A stretch of DNA of 64,000 bases from Micromonospora sp. WMMD1102 (GCF_029626265.1 NZ_JARUBN010000001.1:2542001-2606000); one strand, 5' to 3'. Counted from the stretch's first letter, positions 9,038-18,629 are shown. The notes: a model not told the origin generated them from the sequence alone. A program made the numbers and translations.

Positions 9038-10624
9038 CCGGGCGCCGGGCCGGTGACGGTCGTCTACGTACCCCGCGACTCGGCCGCGCTCTCGGTCGGC
9101 GCGGACCTGGTCGCCGCCGAGATCGAGCGGGCCGCCGCCGAGGCGGGCCGGCCGGTCCGGGTGGTCCGGAACGGATCGCACGGCATGCTCTGGCTGGAGC
9201 CGCTGGTCGAGGTGGTCACCGCGCGCGGCCGGATCGGGTACGGCCCGGTCGCGCCGGAGGAGGTGGCCGAGCTCGTCGCCGCCGGCCTGCTCGACGGAGC
9301 CGACCACGAGCTGTGCCACGGCGTCGTCGCCGAGCTGCCCTGGCTGCGCGACCAGACCCGGCTCTGCTTCGCCCGGGTCGGCGTCACCGACCCGCTCTCC
9401 CCGGACGACTACCTCGGACACGGCGGCCTCGCCGGGCTGCGCCGCGCCCTGGCGCTGACCCCGGCCGAGGTGGTCGGCGAGGTCACCGGGTCCGGGCTGC
9501 GCGGCCGGGGCGGTGCCGGCTTCCCGGCCGGCGTCAAGTGGCAGACCGTGCTGGACACCCCCGGCGAGCTGAAGTTCGTCTGCTGCAACGCCGACGAGGG
9601 CGACAGCGGCACCTTCGCCGACCGGATGCTGATGGAGGGCGACCCGTTCACCCTGATCGAGGGGATGACCATCGCCGGGTACGCGGTCGGCGCCACCGAG
9701 GGCTACGTCTACATCCGGTCCGAGTACCCGGACGCGGTGCGGACGATGCGCCAGGCGATCGGCATCGCCCGGGAGCAGGGCTGGCTCGGCACCGACGTGC
9801 TCGGCGCCGGGCTCCACTTCGACCTGCACGTCCGGGTCGGCGCGGGCGCCTACATCTGCGGCGAGGAGACCGCGATGCTGGAGAGCCTGGAGGGCAAGCG
9901 CGGCATGGTCCGGGCCAAGCCGCCGATCCCGGCGATCACCGGCCTGTTCGGCAGGCCGACAGTGGTGAACAACGTACTGACCCTGGCCTCGGTGCCGACG
10001 ATCCTCGCCGACGGCGCGGCGGCGTACCAGGCGCTCGGGGTGCAGCGGTCCCGGGGCACCCAGGTGTTCCAACTGGCCGGCAACGTGGCCCGGGGCGGCG
10101 TCTTCGAGACCGCCTTCGGCATGACGCTGGGCGAACTCGTGCACACCTACGGCGGGGGCACCCGGTCCGGGCGGCCGGTCCGGGCGGTGCAGGTCGGCGG
10201 CCCGCTCGGGGCGTACCTGCCGGCGTCCGGCCTGGACCTGCCGATGGAGTACGAAGCCTTCGCCTCGGCTGGCGCGATGCTCGGACACGGTGGCATCGTG
10301 GTCTTCGACGACAGCGTCGACATGGCGGCGATGGCGAGATTCGCAATGGAGTTCTGCGCCGAGGAGTCCTGCGGCAAGTGCACCCCCTGCCGGGTCGGCG
10401 CGGTCCGGGGCGTCGAGGTGATCGACAAGATCACCGCCGGCCAGGACCCGGACGGCAACCTGGCCCTGCTGGGAGATCTCTGCGAGCTGATGACCGAGGG
10501 GTCGCTCTGCGCGATGGGCGGCCTGACACCGATGCCGGTACGCAGCGCACTGCTGCACTTCCCGGACGACTTCACCGCCAGGGGGGAGAAGTCCGCCGGC
10601 CGACACGAGGAGGCCAGACCATGA
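8924..10624 (+). CDS. fdsB: NAD-dependent formate dehydrogenase beta subunit (NuoF-like, FMN/NAD-binding)
   Basis: A 566-residue flavoprotein subunit (550 if GTG 8972 is used). After the repeat-encoded N-terminus comes a thioredoxin-like segment, then the NuoF core: GRGGAGFPAGVKW near 195 and CNADEGDSGTFADR near 220 (FMN/NADH site), GAYICGEETAMLESLEGKRG near 308, and the [4Fe-4S] motif ESCGKCTPCRVG near 482 with a later Cys. It accepts electrons from formate oxidation and reduces NAD+. GTG 8924 overlaps the fdsG stop (GTGA); both candidate starts sit in identical repeat contexts. The gene is followed by fdsA 22 bp downstream. Confidence 0.93.
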   Translation: MSADGGGRPANHGGGRVSADGGGRPANHGGGRVSGDGGPGAGPVTVVYVPRDSAALSVGADLVAAEIERAAAEAGRPVRVVRNGSHGMLWLEPLVEVVTARGRIGYGPVAPEEVAELVAAGLLDGADHELCHGVVAELPWLRDQTRLCFARVGVTDPLSPDDYLGHGGLAGLRRALALTPAEVVGEVTGSGLRGRGGAGFPAGVKWQTVLDTPGELKFVCCNADEGDSGTFADRMLMEGDPFTLIEGMTIAGYAVGATEGYVYIRSEYPDAVRTMRQAIGIAREQGWLGTDVLGAGLHFDLHVRVGAGAYICGEETAMLESLEGKRGMVRAKPPIPAITGLFGRPTVVNNVLTLASVPTILADGAAAYQALGVQRSRGTQVFQLAGNVARGGVFETAFGMTLGELVHTYGGGTRSGRPVRAVQVGGPLGAYLPASGLDLPMEYEAFASAGAMLGHGGIVVFDDSVDMAAMARFAMEFCAEESCGKCTPCRVGAVRGVEVIDKITAGQDPDGNLALLGDLCELMTEGSLCAMGGLTPMPVRSALLHFPDDFTARGEKSAGRHEEARP

Positions 10625-10646
10625 GCGAGCGTAGCGGAGCGGCGTC

Positions 10647-13454
10647 ATGAGCCTGTTGAAGGAACCCGACCTCGGCACCCCGGCCCGGCCCGGCCCGGCG
10701 ACCGTCACCGTCGAGGTGGACGGGCACCCCGTCGCCGTACCCGAGGGCACCTCGGTGATGCGGGCGGCGGCACTGAGCGGGATCGAGATCCCGAAGCTCT
10801 GCGCCACCGACAGCCTGGAGGCGTTCGGCTCCTGCCGACTCTGCCTGGTCGAGATCGACGGCAGGCGGGGCAGCCCGGCCTCCTGTACCACCCCGGTCGC
10901 CGACGGGATGCGGGTGACCACCCAGTCGCCGAAGCTTGCGAAGCTGCGCCAGGGCGTGATGGAGCTGTACATCTCCGACCACCCGCTGGACTGCCTGACC
11001 TGCTCGGCGAACGGCGATTGCGAGTTGCAGGACATGTCCGGAGTGGTCGGGCTGCGCCAGGTCCGGTACGGCTACGACGGCGCCAACCACCTCGACGAGA
11101 AGACCGACTCCAGCAACCCGTACTTCGACTTCGAGGCGTCCAAGTGCATCGCCTGTTCCCGCTGTGTCCGGGCCTGTGGCGAGGTGCAGGGGACGTTCGC
11201 GCTGACCATCGAGGGGCGTGGCTTCGGCTCGAAGGTGTCGGCCGGCGGCACCGACTTCATGAGTTCCGAGTGCGTCTCCTGCGGCGCCTGCGTGCAGGCC
11301 TGCCCGACGGCGACCCTCCAGGAGAGGTCGGTGGTGCAGCTCGGCATGCCGACCCGCAGCGTCGTCACCACCTGCGCCTACTGCGGCGTGGGCTGCTCCT
11401 TCAAGGCCGAGCTGCGCGGCGCCGAGCTGGTCCGGATGGTGCCCTACAAGGACGGCGGGGCCAACGAGGGGCACTCCTGCGTCAAGGGCCGGTTCGCGTT
11501 CGGCTACGCCAGCCATCCGGATCGGGTGCTCAGCCCGATGGTCCGGGATTCCATCACCGACGAGTGGCGGCCGGTCGACTGGGAGACCGCGATCTCCCAC
11601 ACCGCCGCGAAGCTGAAGGACATCCAGGCCCGGCACGGGGTCGGGGCGATCGGCGGCATCACCTCCTCGCGCACCACGAACGAGGAGGTCTACGTGGTGC
11701 AGAAGATGATCCGGGCGGCGTTCGGCAACAACAACGTGGACACCTGCGCCCGGGTCTGCCACTCGCCGACCGGGTACGGCCTGAAGCAGACCTTCGGCAC
11801 CTCCGCCGGTACCCAGGACTTCCGCTCGGTGGCACAGTCCGACGTGATCATGGTGATCGGGGCGAACCCGACCGACGGGCACCCGGTCTTCGCCTCCCGG
11901 ATGAAGCGGCGGCTGCGCGAGGGCGCCAAGCTGATCGTGGTCGACCCGCGCCGGATCGACCTGGTCCGCTCGCCGCACATCGAGGCGGCGCACCACCTCC
12001 AGCTCGCCCCCGGCACCAACGTGGCGGTGGTGAACGCGATGGCGCACGTGGTGCTGACCGAGGGGCTGGTCGACCGCAGCTTCGTCGAGGAGCGCTGCGA
12101 GGACTTCGACGGCTGGGCCGAGTTCATCGCCCGGCCGGAGAACAGCCCGGAGGCGGTCGAGGAACTCACCGGGGTACCGGCCGAGGAGGTCCGTGCGGCG
12201 GCCCGGCTCTACGCCACCGGCGGCAACGCGGCGATCTACTACGGCCTCGGTGTCACCGAGCACAGCCAGGGCTCGACGATGGTGATGGGGATGGCCAACC
12301 TGGCGATGGCGACCGGCAACATCGGCCGGGACGGCGTCGGGGTCAACCCGCTGCGCGGGCAGAACAACGTGCAGGGCTCCTGTGACATGGGGTCGTTCCC
12401 GCACGAGCTGCCCGGCTACCGGCACATCTCCGACGACGTGGTGCGCGGCGTCTTCGAGAACATGTGGGGAAGTACCCTGCTGCCCGAGCCGGGGCTGCGG
12501 ATCCCGAACATGTTCGACGCGGCGATCGAGGGCAGCTTCCGGGCGCTCTTCGTGCAGGGCGAGGACATCGCGCAGTCGGACCCGAACACCAGGCACGTGC
12601 ACGCCGCGCTCGAGGCGCTGGAACTGCTCGTGGTGCAGGACCTCTTCCTCAACGAGACGGCGAAGTTCGCGCACGTCTTCCTGCCCGGCACCTCCTTCCT
12701 GGAGAAGGACGGCACCTTCACCAACGCCGAGCGCCGGATCAACCGGGTACGCCCGGTGATGGCGCCGAGGACCGGCAAGCACGAGTGGCAGATCGTCGCC
12801 GAGATAGCCCAGGCGATGGGCTACCCGATGCGCTACGACCACCCGAGCGAGATCATGGACGAGATCGCGGCGCTCACCCCGACCTTCGCCGGGGTGTCGT
12901 TCGACAAGCTCGACAAGCTCGGCAGCGTGCAGTGGCCCTGCAACGACGCCGCGCCGGAGGGCACCCCGATCATGCACATGGACGGCTTCGTCCGGGGGCG
13001 GGGCCGGTTCGTGCAGACGCCGTTCGTGCCGACCCGGGAGCGGAGCACCCGCAAGTTCCCGCTGATCCTGACCACCGGGCGGATCCTCAGCCAGTACAAC
13101 GTGGGGGCGCAGACCCGGCGGACCGGGAACGTGGCGTGGCATCCGGAGGACGTACTCGAGATCCATCCGCACGACGCGGAGGTCCGGGGCATCACCGACG
13201 GTGACGAGGTCACCCTGGCCAGCCGGGTCGGTGCCACCTCGCTGCGCGCGGTGCTCTCCGACCGGATGCCGGTCGGGGTCGTCTACACCACTTTCCACCA
13301 CCCGGTGACCGGGGCGAACGTGGTCACCACGGAGAACTCGGACTGGGCGACGAACTGTCCGGAATACAAGGTGACGGCGGTGCAGGTGGGGTTGAAGAAT
13401 CCGCCGGTCGAGGCGGCCGCGGCCCGGCAGCAGCTTCCGGCGATGGCGGACTGA
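10647..13454 (+). CDS. fdsA: NAD-dependent formate dehydrogenase catalytic alpha subunit (Mo-bisMGD)
   Basis: A 935-residue catalytic subunit. Residues 20-95 are a [2Fe-2S] ferredoxin domain (Cys52, Cys63, Cys66, Cys80). Next come a His/Cys cluster segment and two [4Fe-4S] motifs starting at Cys167 (CIACSRCVRAC) and Cys209 (CVSCGACVQAC). From CAYCGVGC at about 243 the molybdopterin oxidoreductase domain begins. The molybdenum ligand is Cys371 in RVCHSPTG, followed by the conserved His372, so this is the Cys form and no selenocysteine is needed. It oxidises formate to CO2. The size and domain order match soluble Fds enzymes of Cupriavidus and Rhodobacter type. fdsD starts 4 bp downstream. Confidence 0.95.
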   Translation: MSLLKEPDLGTPARPGPATVTVEVDGHPVAVPEGTSVMRAAALSGIEIPKLCATDSLEAFGSCRLCLVEIDGRRGSPASCTTPVADGMRVTTQSPKLAKLRQGVMELYISDHPLDCLTCSANGDCELQDMSGVVGLRQVRYGYDGANHLDEKTDSSNPYFDFEASKCIACSRCVRACGEVQGTFALTIEGRGFGSKVSAGGTDFMSSECVSCGACVQACPTATLQERSVVQLGMPTRSVVTTCAYCGVGCSFKAELRGAELVRMVPYKDGGANEGHSCVKGRFAFGYASHPDRVLSPMVRDSITDEWRPVDWETAISHTAAKLKDIQARHGVGAIGGITSSRTTNEEVYVVQKMIRAAFGNNNVDTCARVCHSPTGYGLKQTFGTSAGTQDFRSVAQSDVIMVIGANPTDGHPVFASRMKRRLREGAKLIVVDPRRIDLVRSPHIEAAHHLQLAPGTNVAVVNAMAHVVLTEGLVDRSFVEERCEDFDGWAEFIARPENSPEAVEELTGVPAEEVRAAARLYATGGNAAIYYGLGVTEHSQGSTMVMGMANLAMATGNIGRDGVGVNPLRGQNNVQGSCDMGSFPHELPGYRHISDDVVRGVFENMWGSTLLPEPGLRIPNMFDAAIEGSFRALFVQGEDIAQSDPNTRHVHAALEALELLVVQDLFLNETAKFAHVFLPGTSFLEKDGTFTNAERRINRVRPVMAPRTGKHEWQIVAEIAQAMGYPMRYDHPSEIMDEIAALTPTFAGVSFDKLDKLGSVQWPCNDAAPEGTPIMHMDGFVRGRGRFVQTPFVPTRERSTRKFPLILTTGRILSQYNVGAQTRRTGNVAWHPEDVLEIHPHDAEVRGITDGDEVTLASRVGATSLRAVLSDRMPVGVVYTTFHHPVTGANVVTTENSDWATNCPEYKVTAVQVGLKNPPVEAAAARQQLPAMAD

Positions 13455-13458
13455 GCCG

Positions 13459-13656
13459 ATGTCGCCACAGGTCAGGCTCGCCAACGAGATCGCCGTGCAG
13501 TTCCGGCACCAGGCGCCGGAGCAGGCGGCGGCGGCGATCGCCGAGCACATCCAGGCGTTCTGGGATCCCCGGATGCGGGCCGAGTTGTTGACCCGGGCCG
13601 AGTCCGACCCGGACGCACTCGACCCGCTGGCCCTGGCCGCCGTCCAACTGCTCTGA
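13459..13656 (+). CDS. fdsD: Formate dehydrogenase delta subunit
   Basis: A 65-residue protein starting at ATG 13459, just after fdsA. The segment RLANEIAVQF followed by AEHIQAFWDPRMRAELL is the signature of FdsD, a small subunit or assembly factor of Fds-type formate dehydrogenases. It ends the operon: a strong hairpin lies 20 bp after its stop. Confidence 0.9.
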   Translation: MSPQVRLANEIAVQFRHQAPEQAAAAIAEHIQAFWDPRMRAELLTRAESDPDALDPLALAAVQLL

Positions 13657-13676
13657 TCCACCTGTTCCACCCTGTC

Positions 13677-13707
13677 GTGGCCCCGCGCTCGCCGAGCGCG
13701 GGGCCAC
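13677..13707 (+). terminator. Intrinsic hairpin terminator of the fds operon
   Basis: A perfect 14-bp stem, GTGGCCCCGCGCTC paired with GAGCGCGGGGCCAC across a 3-base loop, lies directly after fdsD. There is no long T-run, which is usual in high-GC actinomycetes. Confidence 0.82.
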
Positions 13708-13734
13708 GGTGCCGTTGGTGCCTTGACTTGACTT

Positions 13735-13758
13735 CCATACTGCATACAGAATTCTGTA
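13735..13758. promoter_or_regulatory. Regulon operator-like site, hyi promoter
   Basis: CCATACTGCATACAG reads on the minus strand as CTGTATGCAGTATGG; the window ATTCTGTATGCAGT matches the regulon element at 11 of 14 positions. A perfect palindrome TACAGAATTCTGTA (13745-13758) overlaps it. It sits 38 bp before the preferred hyi start. Confidence 0.52.
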
Positions 13759-13795
13759 GGTAATAGCAGTGTCGCCGAGCCGCCAGGGAGGGCCC

Positions 13796-14647
13796 GTGCC
13801 CGGACACCAGCTCCGCTACGACGTGAACTGCTCGATCCTCTTCACCGAGCTGCCCCTGCTGGACCGGCCGGCGGCGGCAAAGGCGGCCGGTTTCGACGCC
13901 GTCGAGTTCTGGTGGCCGTTCGCCGAGGCGGTGCCACCGGCCCGCGAGGTGGAGGCGTTCCTAGCCGCCGTGCACGACGCCGACGTGCAACTCGTCGGGC
14001 TGAACTTCTTCGCCGGGGACATGCCGGGCGGCGACCGGGGCGTCCTCTCCTGGCCGGCCCGCACCGCCGAGTTCCGGGAGAACGTCGAACTGGTCGCGAT
14101 GATCGGTGCGGCCACCGGCTGCCGGTCCTTCAACGCCCTATACGGCAACCGGACCGCCGACCTGCATCCGACCGTCCAGGAGGAGACGGCGGTGGCCAAC
14201 CTCGCCTTCGCCGCCGCCACGGTGGCCCGGATCGGCGGCACCGTACTCGTCGAGCCGGTCAGCGGCCCGCAGCCCTACCCGCTGCGCACCGCAGCCGACG
14301 CGGTCGCCGTACTCGACCAGCTGCTCGTCGAACGCGACGTCCGCAACCTGGCCCTGCTCGCCGACCTCTACCACCTCACCGTCAACGGCGACGACGTGCC
14401 GAAGGTACTGGCCGAGCATGCCGACCGGATCGGGCACGTGCAGATCGCCGACGCGCCCGGCCGACACCAGCCCGGCACCGGCGAACTCGACCTCGACGGT
14501 CATCTCCACCAGCTCGAACGGGCCGGCTACCACGGCTGGGTCGGCCTGGAGTACCTGCCCGACGGGCCGAGCGCGGAGAGCTTCGAGTGGCTGCCCCGGC
14601 ACCGCCGGGGCAGCGGTGCGGACCAGACCGACGAAGGGAAGCGCTGA
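13796..14647 (+). CDS. hyi: Hydroxypyruvate isomerase
   Basis: A 283-residue TIM-barrel protein of the xylose-isomerase-like/Hyi family, interconverting hydroxypyruvate and tartronate semialdehyde. Visible features are the LRYDVNCSILFTELPLL opening, AKAAGFDAVEFWWPF, a VEPVSG strand, DLYHLTVNGDD, GHVQIADAPGRHQPGTGEL and GWVGLEYLP, which carry the Glu/Asp/His metal site. GTG 13796 is preferred because AGGGAGG precedes it; GTG 13769 would add nine residues and overlap the putative operator region more closely. It begins the operon hyi-glxR-glxK and is followed by glxR one base after its stop. Confidence 0.9.
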   Translation: MPGHQLRYDVNCSILFTELPLLDRPAAAKAAGFDAVEFWWPFAEAVPPAREVEAFLAAVHDADVQLVGLNFFAGDMPGGDRGVLSWPARTAEFRENVELVAMIGAATGCRSFNALYGNRTADLHPTVQEETAVANLAFAAATVARIGGTVLVEPVSGPQPYPLRTAADAVAVLDQLLVERDVRNLALLADLYHLTVNGDDVPKVLAEHADRIGHVQIADAPGRHQPGTGELDLDGHLHQLERAGYHGWVGLEYLPDGPSAESFEWLPRHRRGSGADQTDEGKR

Positions 14648-14648
14648 G

Positions 14649-15536
14649 ATGACAAGCATCGGGTTCATCGGCCTCGGCATCATGGGCGGCCCGATGGCCG
14701 TCAACCTGGTCAGGGCCGGCCACGACGTCGTCGGCCACGACGTCAGCCCGGACCGCAACACCGCCCTGGAGCAGGCCGGCGGCAAGGTCGCCGCCAGCAT
14801 CGGCGAGCTGGTGCGGCAGGTCGACGTCGTGATCACGATGGTCCGGGATTCGGCCGACGTCGAGGCGGTCGCGCTCGGCGACGACGGCATCCTGGCGCAC
14901 GCCCGCCCCGGCCAGCTCTACGTCGACATGAGCAGCATCTCGCCGACCACCGCCCGGCAGGTCGGCGAGGCGGGCCGGATCCGCTCGGTGCGGGTGCTGG
15001 ACGCCCCGGTCAGCGGCGGCGAGGCGGGTGCGGTCGAGGGAAGCCTCTCCATAATGGTCGGTGGCGAGCCGGCGGACTTCGCGGCGGCGCTGCCCCTCCT
15101 GGAGGTGCTCGGCGCGACGGTCGTGCACGTCGGTCCGGCCGGCGCCGGACAGACCGTGAAGGCGGCCAACCAGCTCATCGTGGCCGGCACCATCGAGCTG
15201 GTCGCCGAGGCGATCGTCTTCCTGGAGGCGTACGGGGTGGACACCGAGGCGGCCGTCCGGGTGCTGGCCGGTGGCCTGGCCGGCAACCGGATCCTGGACC
15301 GCAAGGCGGCCGGGATGCTGGCCCGGGAGTTCCAGCCCGGCTTCCGGATCGACCTGCACCACAAGGACATGGGCATCGTCACCTCGGCGGCCCGGGACGC
15401 CGGGGTGGTGATCCCGCTCGGTGCGGCGGTCGCCCAGCTCATCGCCGCACTCCGGGCACAGGGCGACGGCGGGCTGGACCACAGCGCCCTGCTCAAGCTG
15501 GTCGAGCAGCTCTCCGGCCGCCGGTCGGCCGGCTGA
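14649..15536 (+). CDS. glxR: 2-hydroxy-3-oxopropionate (tartronate semialdehyde) reductase
   Basis: A 295-residue beta-hydroxyacid dehydrogenase. The dinucleotide motif GFIGLGIMGGPMA is at residues 5-17, the substrate motif DAPVSGGEAGA near 118, and the catalytic lysine is Lys171 in GQTVKAANQ. Together with hyi upstream and glycerate kinase downstream this marks it as tartronate semialdehyde reductase, forming D-glycerate. It completes the step after Gcl, which is encoded at 39.5-41.2 kb. Confidence 0.92.
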   Translation: MTSIGFIGLGIMGGPMAVNLVRAGHDVVGHDVSPDRNTALEQAGGKVAASIGELVRQVDVVITMVRDSADVEAVALGDDGILAHARPGQLYVDMSSISPTTARQVGEAGRIRSVRVLDAPVSGGEAGAVEGSLSIMVGGEPADFAAALPLLEVLGATVVHVGPAGAGQTVKAANQLIVAGTIELVAEAIVFLEAYGVDTEAAVRVLAGGLAGNRILDRKAAGMLAREFQPGFRIDLHHKDMGIVTSAARDAGVVIPLGAAVAQLIAALRAQGDGGLDHSALLKLVEQLSGRRSAG

Positions 15537-15550
15537 GCGCCGCCGCGCCG

Positions 15551-16777
15551 ATGGGGCACGTGCTGCTGGCGCCGGACAAGTTCAAGGGCTCGCTGACCGC
15601 CGCCGAGGTCGTGCACCAGCTGACCGCCGGGCTGCGCCGGGCCGCGCCCGGGACCGAGGTACGCGGCTTCCCGGTCGCCGACGGCGGCGACGGCACCCTC
15701 GACGCGGCGGTCTCGGCCGGCTTCCGCCGGATCCCGGTCTCCGTCGCCGGCCCGACCGGCGCCCCGGTCCGGACCGCCTTCGGGTACGCCGACGGCGTGG
15801 CGGTGGTCGAACTGGCCGATGCCTGCGGGCTGCGCCGGCTGCCGGACGGGGCACCCGATCCGCTGCACGCCAGCAGTCGCGGCGCCGGTCAGGTTATCCG
15901 GGCCGCCCTGGAGCACGGCTGCGCCGAGCTGGTGCTCGGACTGGGCGGCAGCGCGAGTACCGACGGCGGGGCCGGGCTGCTCGGCGCGCTGGGGGTGCGG
16001 CTGCTCGACGGGCGGGACGCCGAGTTGCCGCCGGGCGGTGCGGCCCTGCGCCACCTGCACCGGGTGGACGTGACCGGGCTGCATCCGGCGGTCCGACGTA
16101 CCCGGTTCGTGGTCGCCGGGGACGTGGACAACCCGCTGCTCGGCCCGACCGGTGCCGCCGCCGTCTACGGCCCGCAGAAGGGTGCCGGCGCGGACGACGT
16201 CGCGGTGCTGGAGGCGGGACTGCGCCGCTGGGCGGGACTGGTCGAAACGGCCGTCCGCGAGGCGGGGCTGCTGCCGGCACCGGCCGCCACGTCGGGGCCG
16301 GCCGCGACGCCGGACCTGTCGCCGGCACCGGCTGCTCCGGCAGGGCCGCTGTGCGGTTGGCCGGGTGCGGGTGCGGCTGGCGGGGTGGGCTTCGCCGCGC
16401 TCGGTTTCCTCGGGGCGCGGTTCCGGCCCGGCATTGGGTACCTGCTCGACCTGCTCGGCTTCGCCGAGGCGGTGGCCGGTGCCGATCTGGTGATCACGGG
16501 CGAGGGTTCGCTCGACGCGCAGAGCCTGCGCGGGAAGGCGCCGGTCGGGGTGGCCGGGGCGGCGGCGCGGGCCGGCGTACCGGTCGTGGCGGTCGCCGGC
16601 CAGGTCGACATCGGCCCGGACGCACTCCGGGACGCCGGCATCCGGGCGGCCTACCCGCTCACCGACCTCGAACCGGACCCGGCGGCCTGCCTCGACCGGG
16701 CCGCCGAACTGGTCGCGGCGACCGCGGCGCGGGTGGCCGCCGACTGGCTGGACCCGGCCGCCCCGTGCCGGCACTGA
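15551..16777 (+). CDS. glxK: Glycerate 2-kinase (GarK/GlxK family)
   Basis: A 408-residue type I glycerate kinase that converts D-glycerate to 2-phosphoglycerate, feeding glycolysis. Motifs include APDKFKGSLTA at the N-terminus, PVADGGDGTLDA, the nucleotide loop GLGGSASTDGGAG near 130, and ITGEGSLDAQS. A proline/alanine-rich low-complexity insert of about 35 residues lies near 238-272, longer than in typical GarK proteins (about 380 residues). It ends the hyi-glxR-glxK operon and converges on the response regulator gene 8 bp away. Confidence 0.92.
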   Translation: MGHVLLAPDKFKGSLTAAEVVHQLTAGLRRAAPGTEVRGFPVADGGDGTLDAAVSAGFRRIPVSVAGPTGAPVRTAFGYADGVAVVELADACGLRRLPDGAPDPLHASSRGAGQVIRAALEHGCAELVLGLGGSASTDGGAGLLGALGVRLLDGRDAELPPGGAALRHLHRVDVTGLHPAVRRTRFVVAGDVDNPLLGPTGAAAVYGPQKGAGADDVAVLEAGLRRWAGLVETAVREAGLLPAPAATSGPAATPDLSPAPAAPAGPLCGWPGAGAAGGVGFAALGFLGARFRPGIGYLLDLLGFAEAVAGADLVITGEGSLDAQSLRGKAPVGVAGAAARAGVPVVAVAGQVDIGPDALRDAGIRAAYPLTDLEPDPAACLDRAAELVAATAARVAADWLDPAAPCRH

Positions 16778-16785
16778 GCGCAGCG

Positions 16786-17460
16786 CTATCCCGGCCGGCC
16801 CGGTCGTCTCCGCACCCGGTCGGTCTCGTACGCCCAGATCGCGATCTCGACCCGGTTACGGACGCCGAGTTTGGCCATCAGGCTGGTGATGTGCGTCTTG
16901 ACGGTGCTGAGACTGATGTGCAGTTCGTGGGAGATCTCGGCGTTGGTGCGACCACTCGCGACGGCGACGAGCACCTCCTCCTCGCGCTCGGTGAGCGGGT
17001 CGACCGGCTGCCTCGGCGGTGTGCCGGGTCCCGCGTCGGCGAACGCCCGCAACAGCCGGGTGGTGATGTTCGGTGCGATCAGCGCCGCACCGTCCGCGGC
17101 GGCGTGCACGGCCTGGGTGAGCAGCGCGGTGCCGGAGTCCTTGAGCAGGAAGCCGCGCGCCCCGGCCCGCAGCGCCGCGTAGACGTACTCGTCGAGATCG
17201 AAGGTGGTGATGACGACCACCGCGAGCGGATCGGCGACGGCGGGTCCGGCGAGCTGACGGGTGGCCTCGATGCCGTCCGTGCCGGGCATCCGGATGTCGA
17301 AGAGGCAGACGTCCGGGCGCAGCCGCCGGGCGAGTTCGACCGCCCGGCGGCCGTCGGCGGCCTCGCCCACGACCTCGATCCCCGGCTGGGCGTCCAGGAT
17401 CATCGCCAGCCCGGTCCGGACGATCTCCTGGTCGTCGGCGACGACCACCCGGATGGTCAT
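16786..17460 (-). CDS. NarL/FixJ-family two-component response regulator
   Basis: A 224-residue regulator with an N-terminal receiver domain (acidic pocket VADDQ, phosphoacceptor Asp55 in LFDIRMPG, Lys in LLKDS) and a C-terminal LuxR-type HTH (LTEREEEVLVAVASGRTNAEIS). It lies 5 bp downstream of its partner histidine kinase. Targets unknown; no link to the oxalate genes is evident beyond position. Confidence 0.93.
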   Translation of the reverse strand: MTIRVVVADDQEIVRTGLAMILDAQPGIEVVGEAADGRRAVELARRLRPDVCLFDIRMPGTDGIEATRQLAGPAVADPLAVVVITTFDLDEYVYAALRAGARGFLLKDSGTALLTQAVHAAADGAALIAPNITTRLLRAFADAGPGTPPRQPVDPLTEREEEVLVAVASGRTNAEISHELHISLSTVKTHITSLMAKLGVRNRVEIAIWAYETDRVRRRPGRPG

Positions 17461-17465
17461 GCCGG

Positions 17466-18629
17466 CTATCCGGCGGTTCCGGTCGGCGACCCGGTAACCG
17501 GCAGCGCCACCGCCACCGCCCAGCCCCGGTCCGGCTGCGGACCGGCCTCGCAGGTGCCGCCGAGCAGGCCGGCCCGCTCGGTCATGCCGACGATCCCGAA
17601 TCCGCCCGGAGCGTTCGGACCGGTGGGCCGGACCGGGCCGGGCTCGCCGTCGTCGCTGACCCGCAGGCGCACCGATCCGGCGTCGGCGGCGACCCGGACC
17701 TCGATCCGGGTGGCGTGCCGGGCGTGCCGGCGCGCGTTCGTCACCGACTCCTGCGCGAGCCGGTAGATCGCGGTGCCGACGGTCGACGGGATGCCGTCGA
17801 GGTCACCGGCGAGTTGCACGTCGATCACCGGGCCCGGCGGCGAGTGGCTGGCCAGCCCGGCGATCTCCGGGATGCCGGGGCTCGGCGCCAGCTCCGCCGG
17901 CTCGGCATGGCGCAGGACGCGGACCATCGTCCGCATCTCGGCGAGGGCCCGGCTCGCCTCGGCCTCGATCACCCGGAGTGCGTCGACCGCGGCCTCCGGT
18001 CGCGCCTGCGCCACCGCGATCCCCGCCTGGGCGCGGATCGCCATCGCCGAGACATGGTGGGCCACGGTGTCGTGCAGGTCGCGGGCCAGCCGTTCCCGTT
18101 CCCGTAGCTTGGCCTGGTCGAGGCCGCGGGCCCAGAGCCTCGCCCGGTAGCGGAACGCGGTGGCGACGGCGAAGGCCGCGCAGATCACCGCGAACCCGGC
18201 GACCAGGTCCGTGCCGCCCAGGTCGCCGAGGGCGGCCGAGAAGCTGATCTTGCCGAGCACGATCGCGCCGCCGGCCACCATCTCCGGACCGGAACCCCAC
18301 CGGAACAGGGCGTACGGCAGTATCAGCAGGTACGCCCCGGTGATCAGCTGTGGCTCGTGACCGAGCAGGAGCGGGGCGACGCCGCTGACGGTGAAGGCGA
18401 TCGCGACCATCGCCAACGGCCTGGTCCGGCGCCACAACAGTGTGTACACCAGGGCGAGTGCGGCGGTCAGCGCGTAGCCGCGGGTCGCGGCCGGCAGGTC
18501 GGGCCGGAAGAGCCCCTCGACCGTCACGAGCGGTGCGACCACGCCGACGAGCGCCCAGTCCCGCCAGAGGCGTACCGGCGGGTCGGGGGCCCGGGGCTCG
18601 GTCCAGACGGAGCGGAACAGCTCGCGCAC
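17466..18629 (-). CDS. NarL-type sensor histidine kinase (HisKA_3, DesK-like)
   Basis: A 387-residue membrane kinase. Residues about 25-165 have five or six hydrophobic segments. The HisKA_3 phosphoacceptor segment ARDLHDTVAHHVSAM has His186, and a HATPase_c domain follows (QESVTNARRH, VSDDGEPG, GFGIVGMTERAGLLGG). GTG 18629 is chosen as the most downstream start keeping the whole membrane region; it has no clear Shine-Dalgarno site, so the N-terminus is uncertain. It precedes its response regulator in the same transcript. Confidence 0.88.
   Translation of the reverse strand: MRELFRSVWTEPRAPDPPVRLWRDWALVGVVAPLVTVEGLFRPDLPAATRGYALTAALALVYTLLWRRTRPLAMVAIAFTVSGVAPLLLGHEPQLITGAYLLILPYALFRWGSGPEMVAGGAIVLGKISFSAALGDLGGTDLVAGFAVICAAFAVATAFRYRARLWARGLDQAKLRERERLARDLHDTVAHHVSAMAIRAQAGIAVAQARPEAAVDALRVIEAEASRALAEMRTMVRVLRHAEPAELAPSPGIPEIAGLASHSPPGPVIDVQLAGDLDGIPSTVGTAIYRLAQESVTNARRHARHATRIEVRVAADAGSVRLRVSDDGEPGPVRPTGPNAPGGFGIVGMTERAGLLGGTCEAGPQPDRGWAVAVALPVTGSPTGTAG

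Noticed and set aside
11745..11765. Possible selenocysteine in the formate dehydrogenase
   Set aside because: The active-site codon is TGC (Cys371), not TGA, so no recoding is required.
10572..13745. 1057-codon minus-strand frame opposite fdsA
   Set aside because: Antisense shadow of a very clear fdsA gene; no domain, no start signal.
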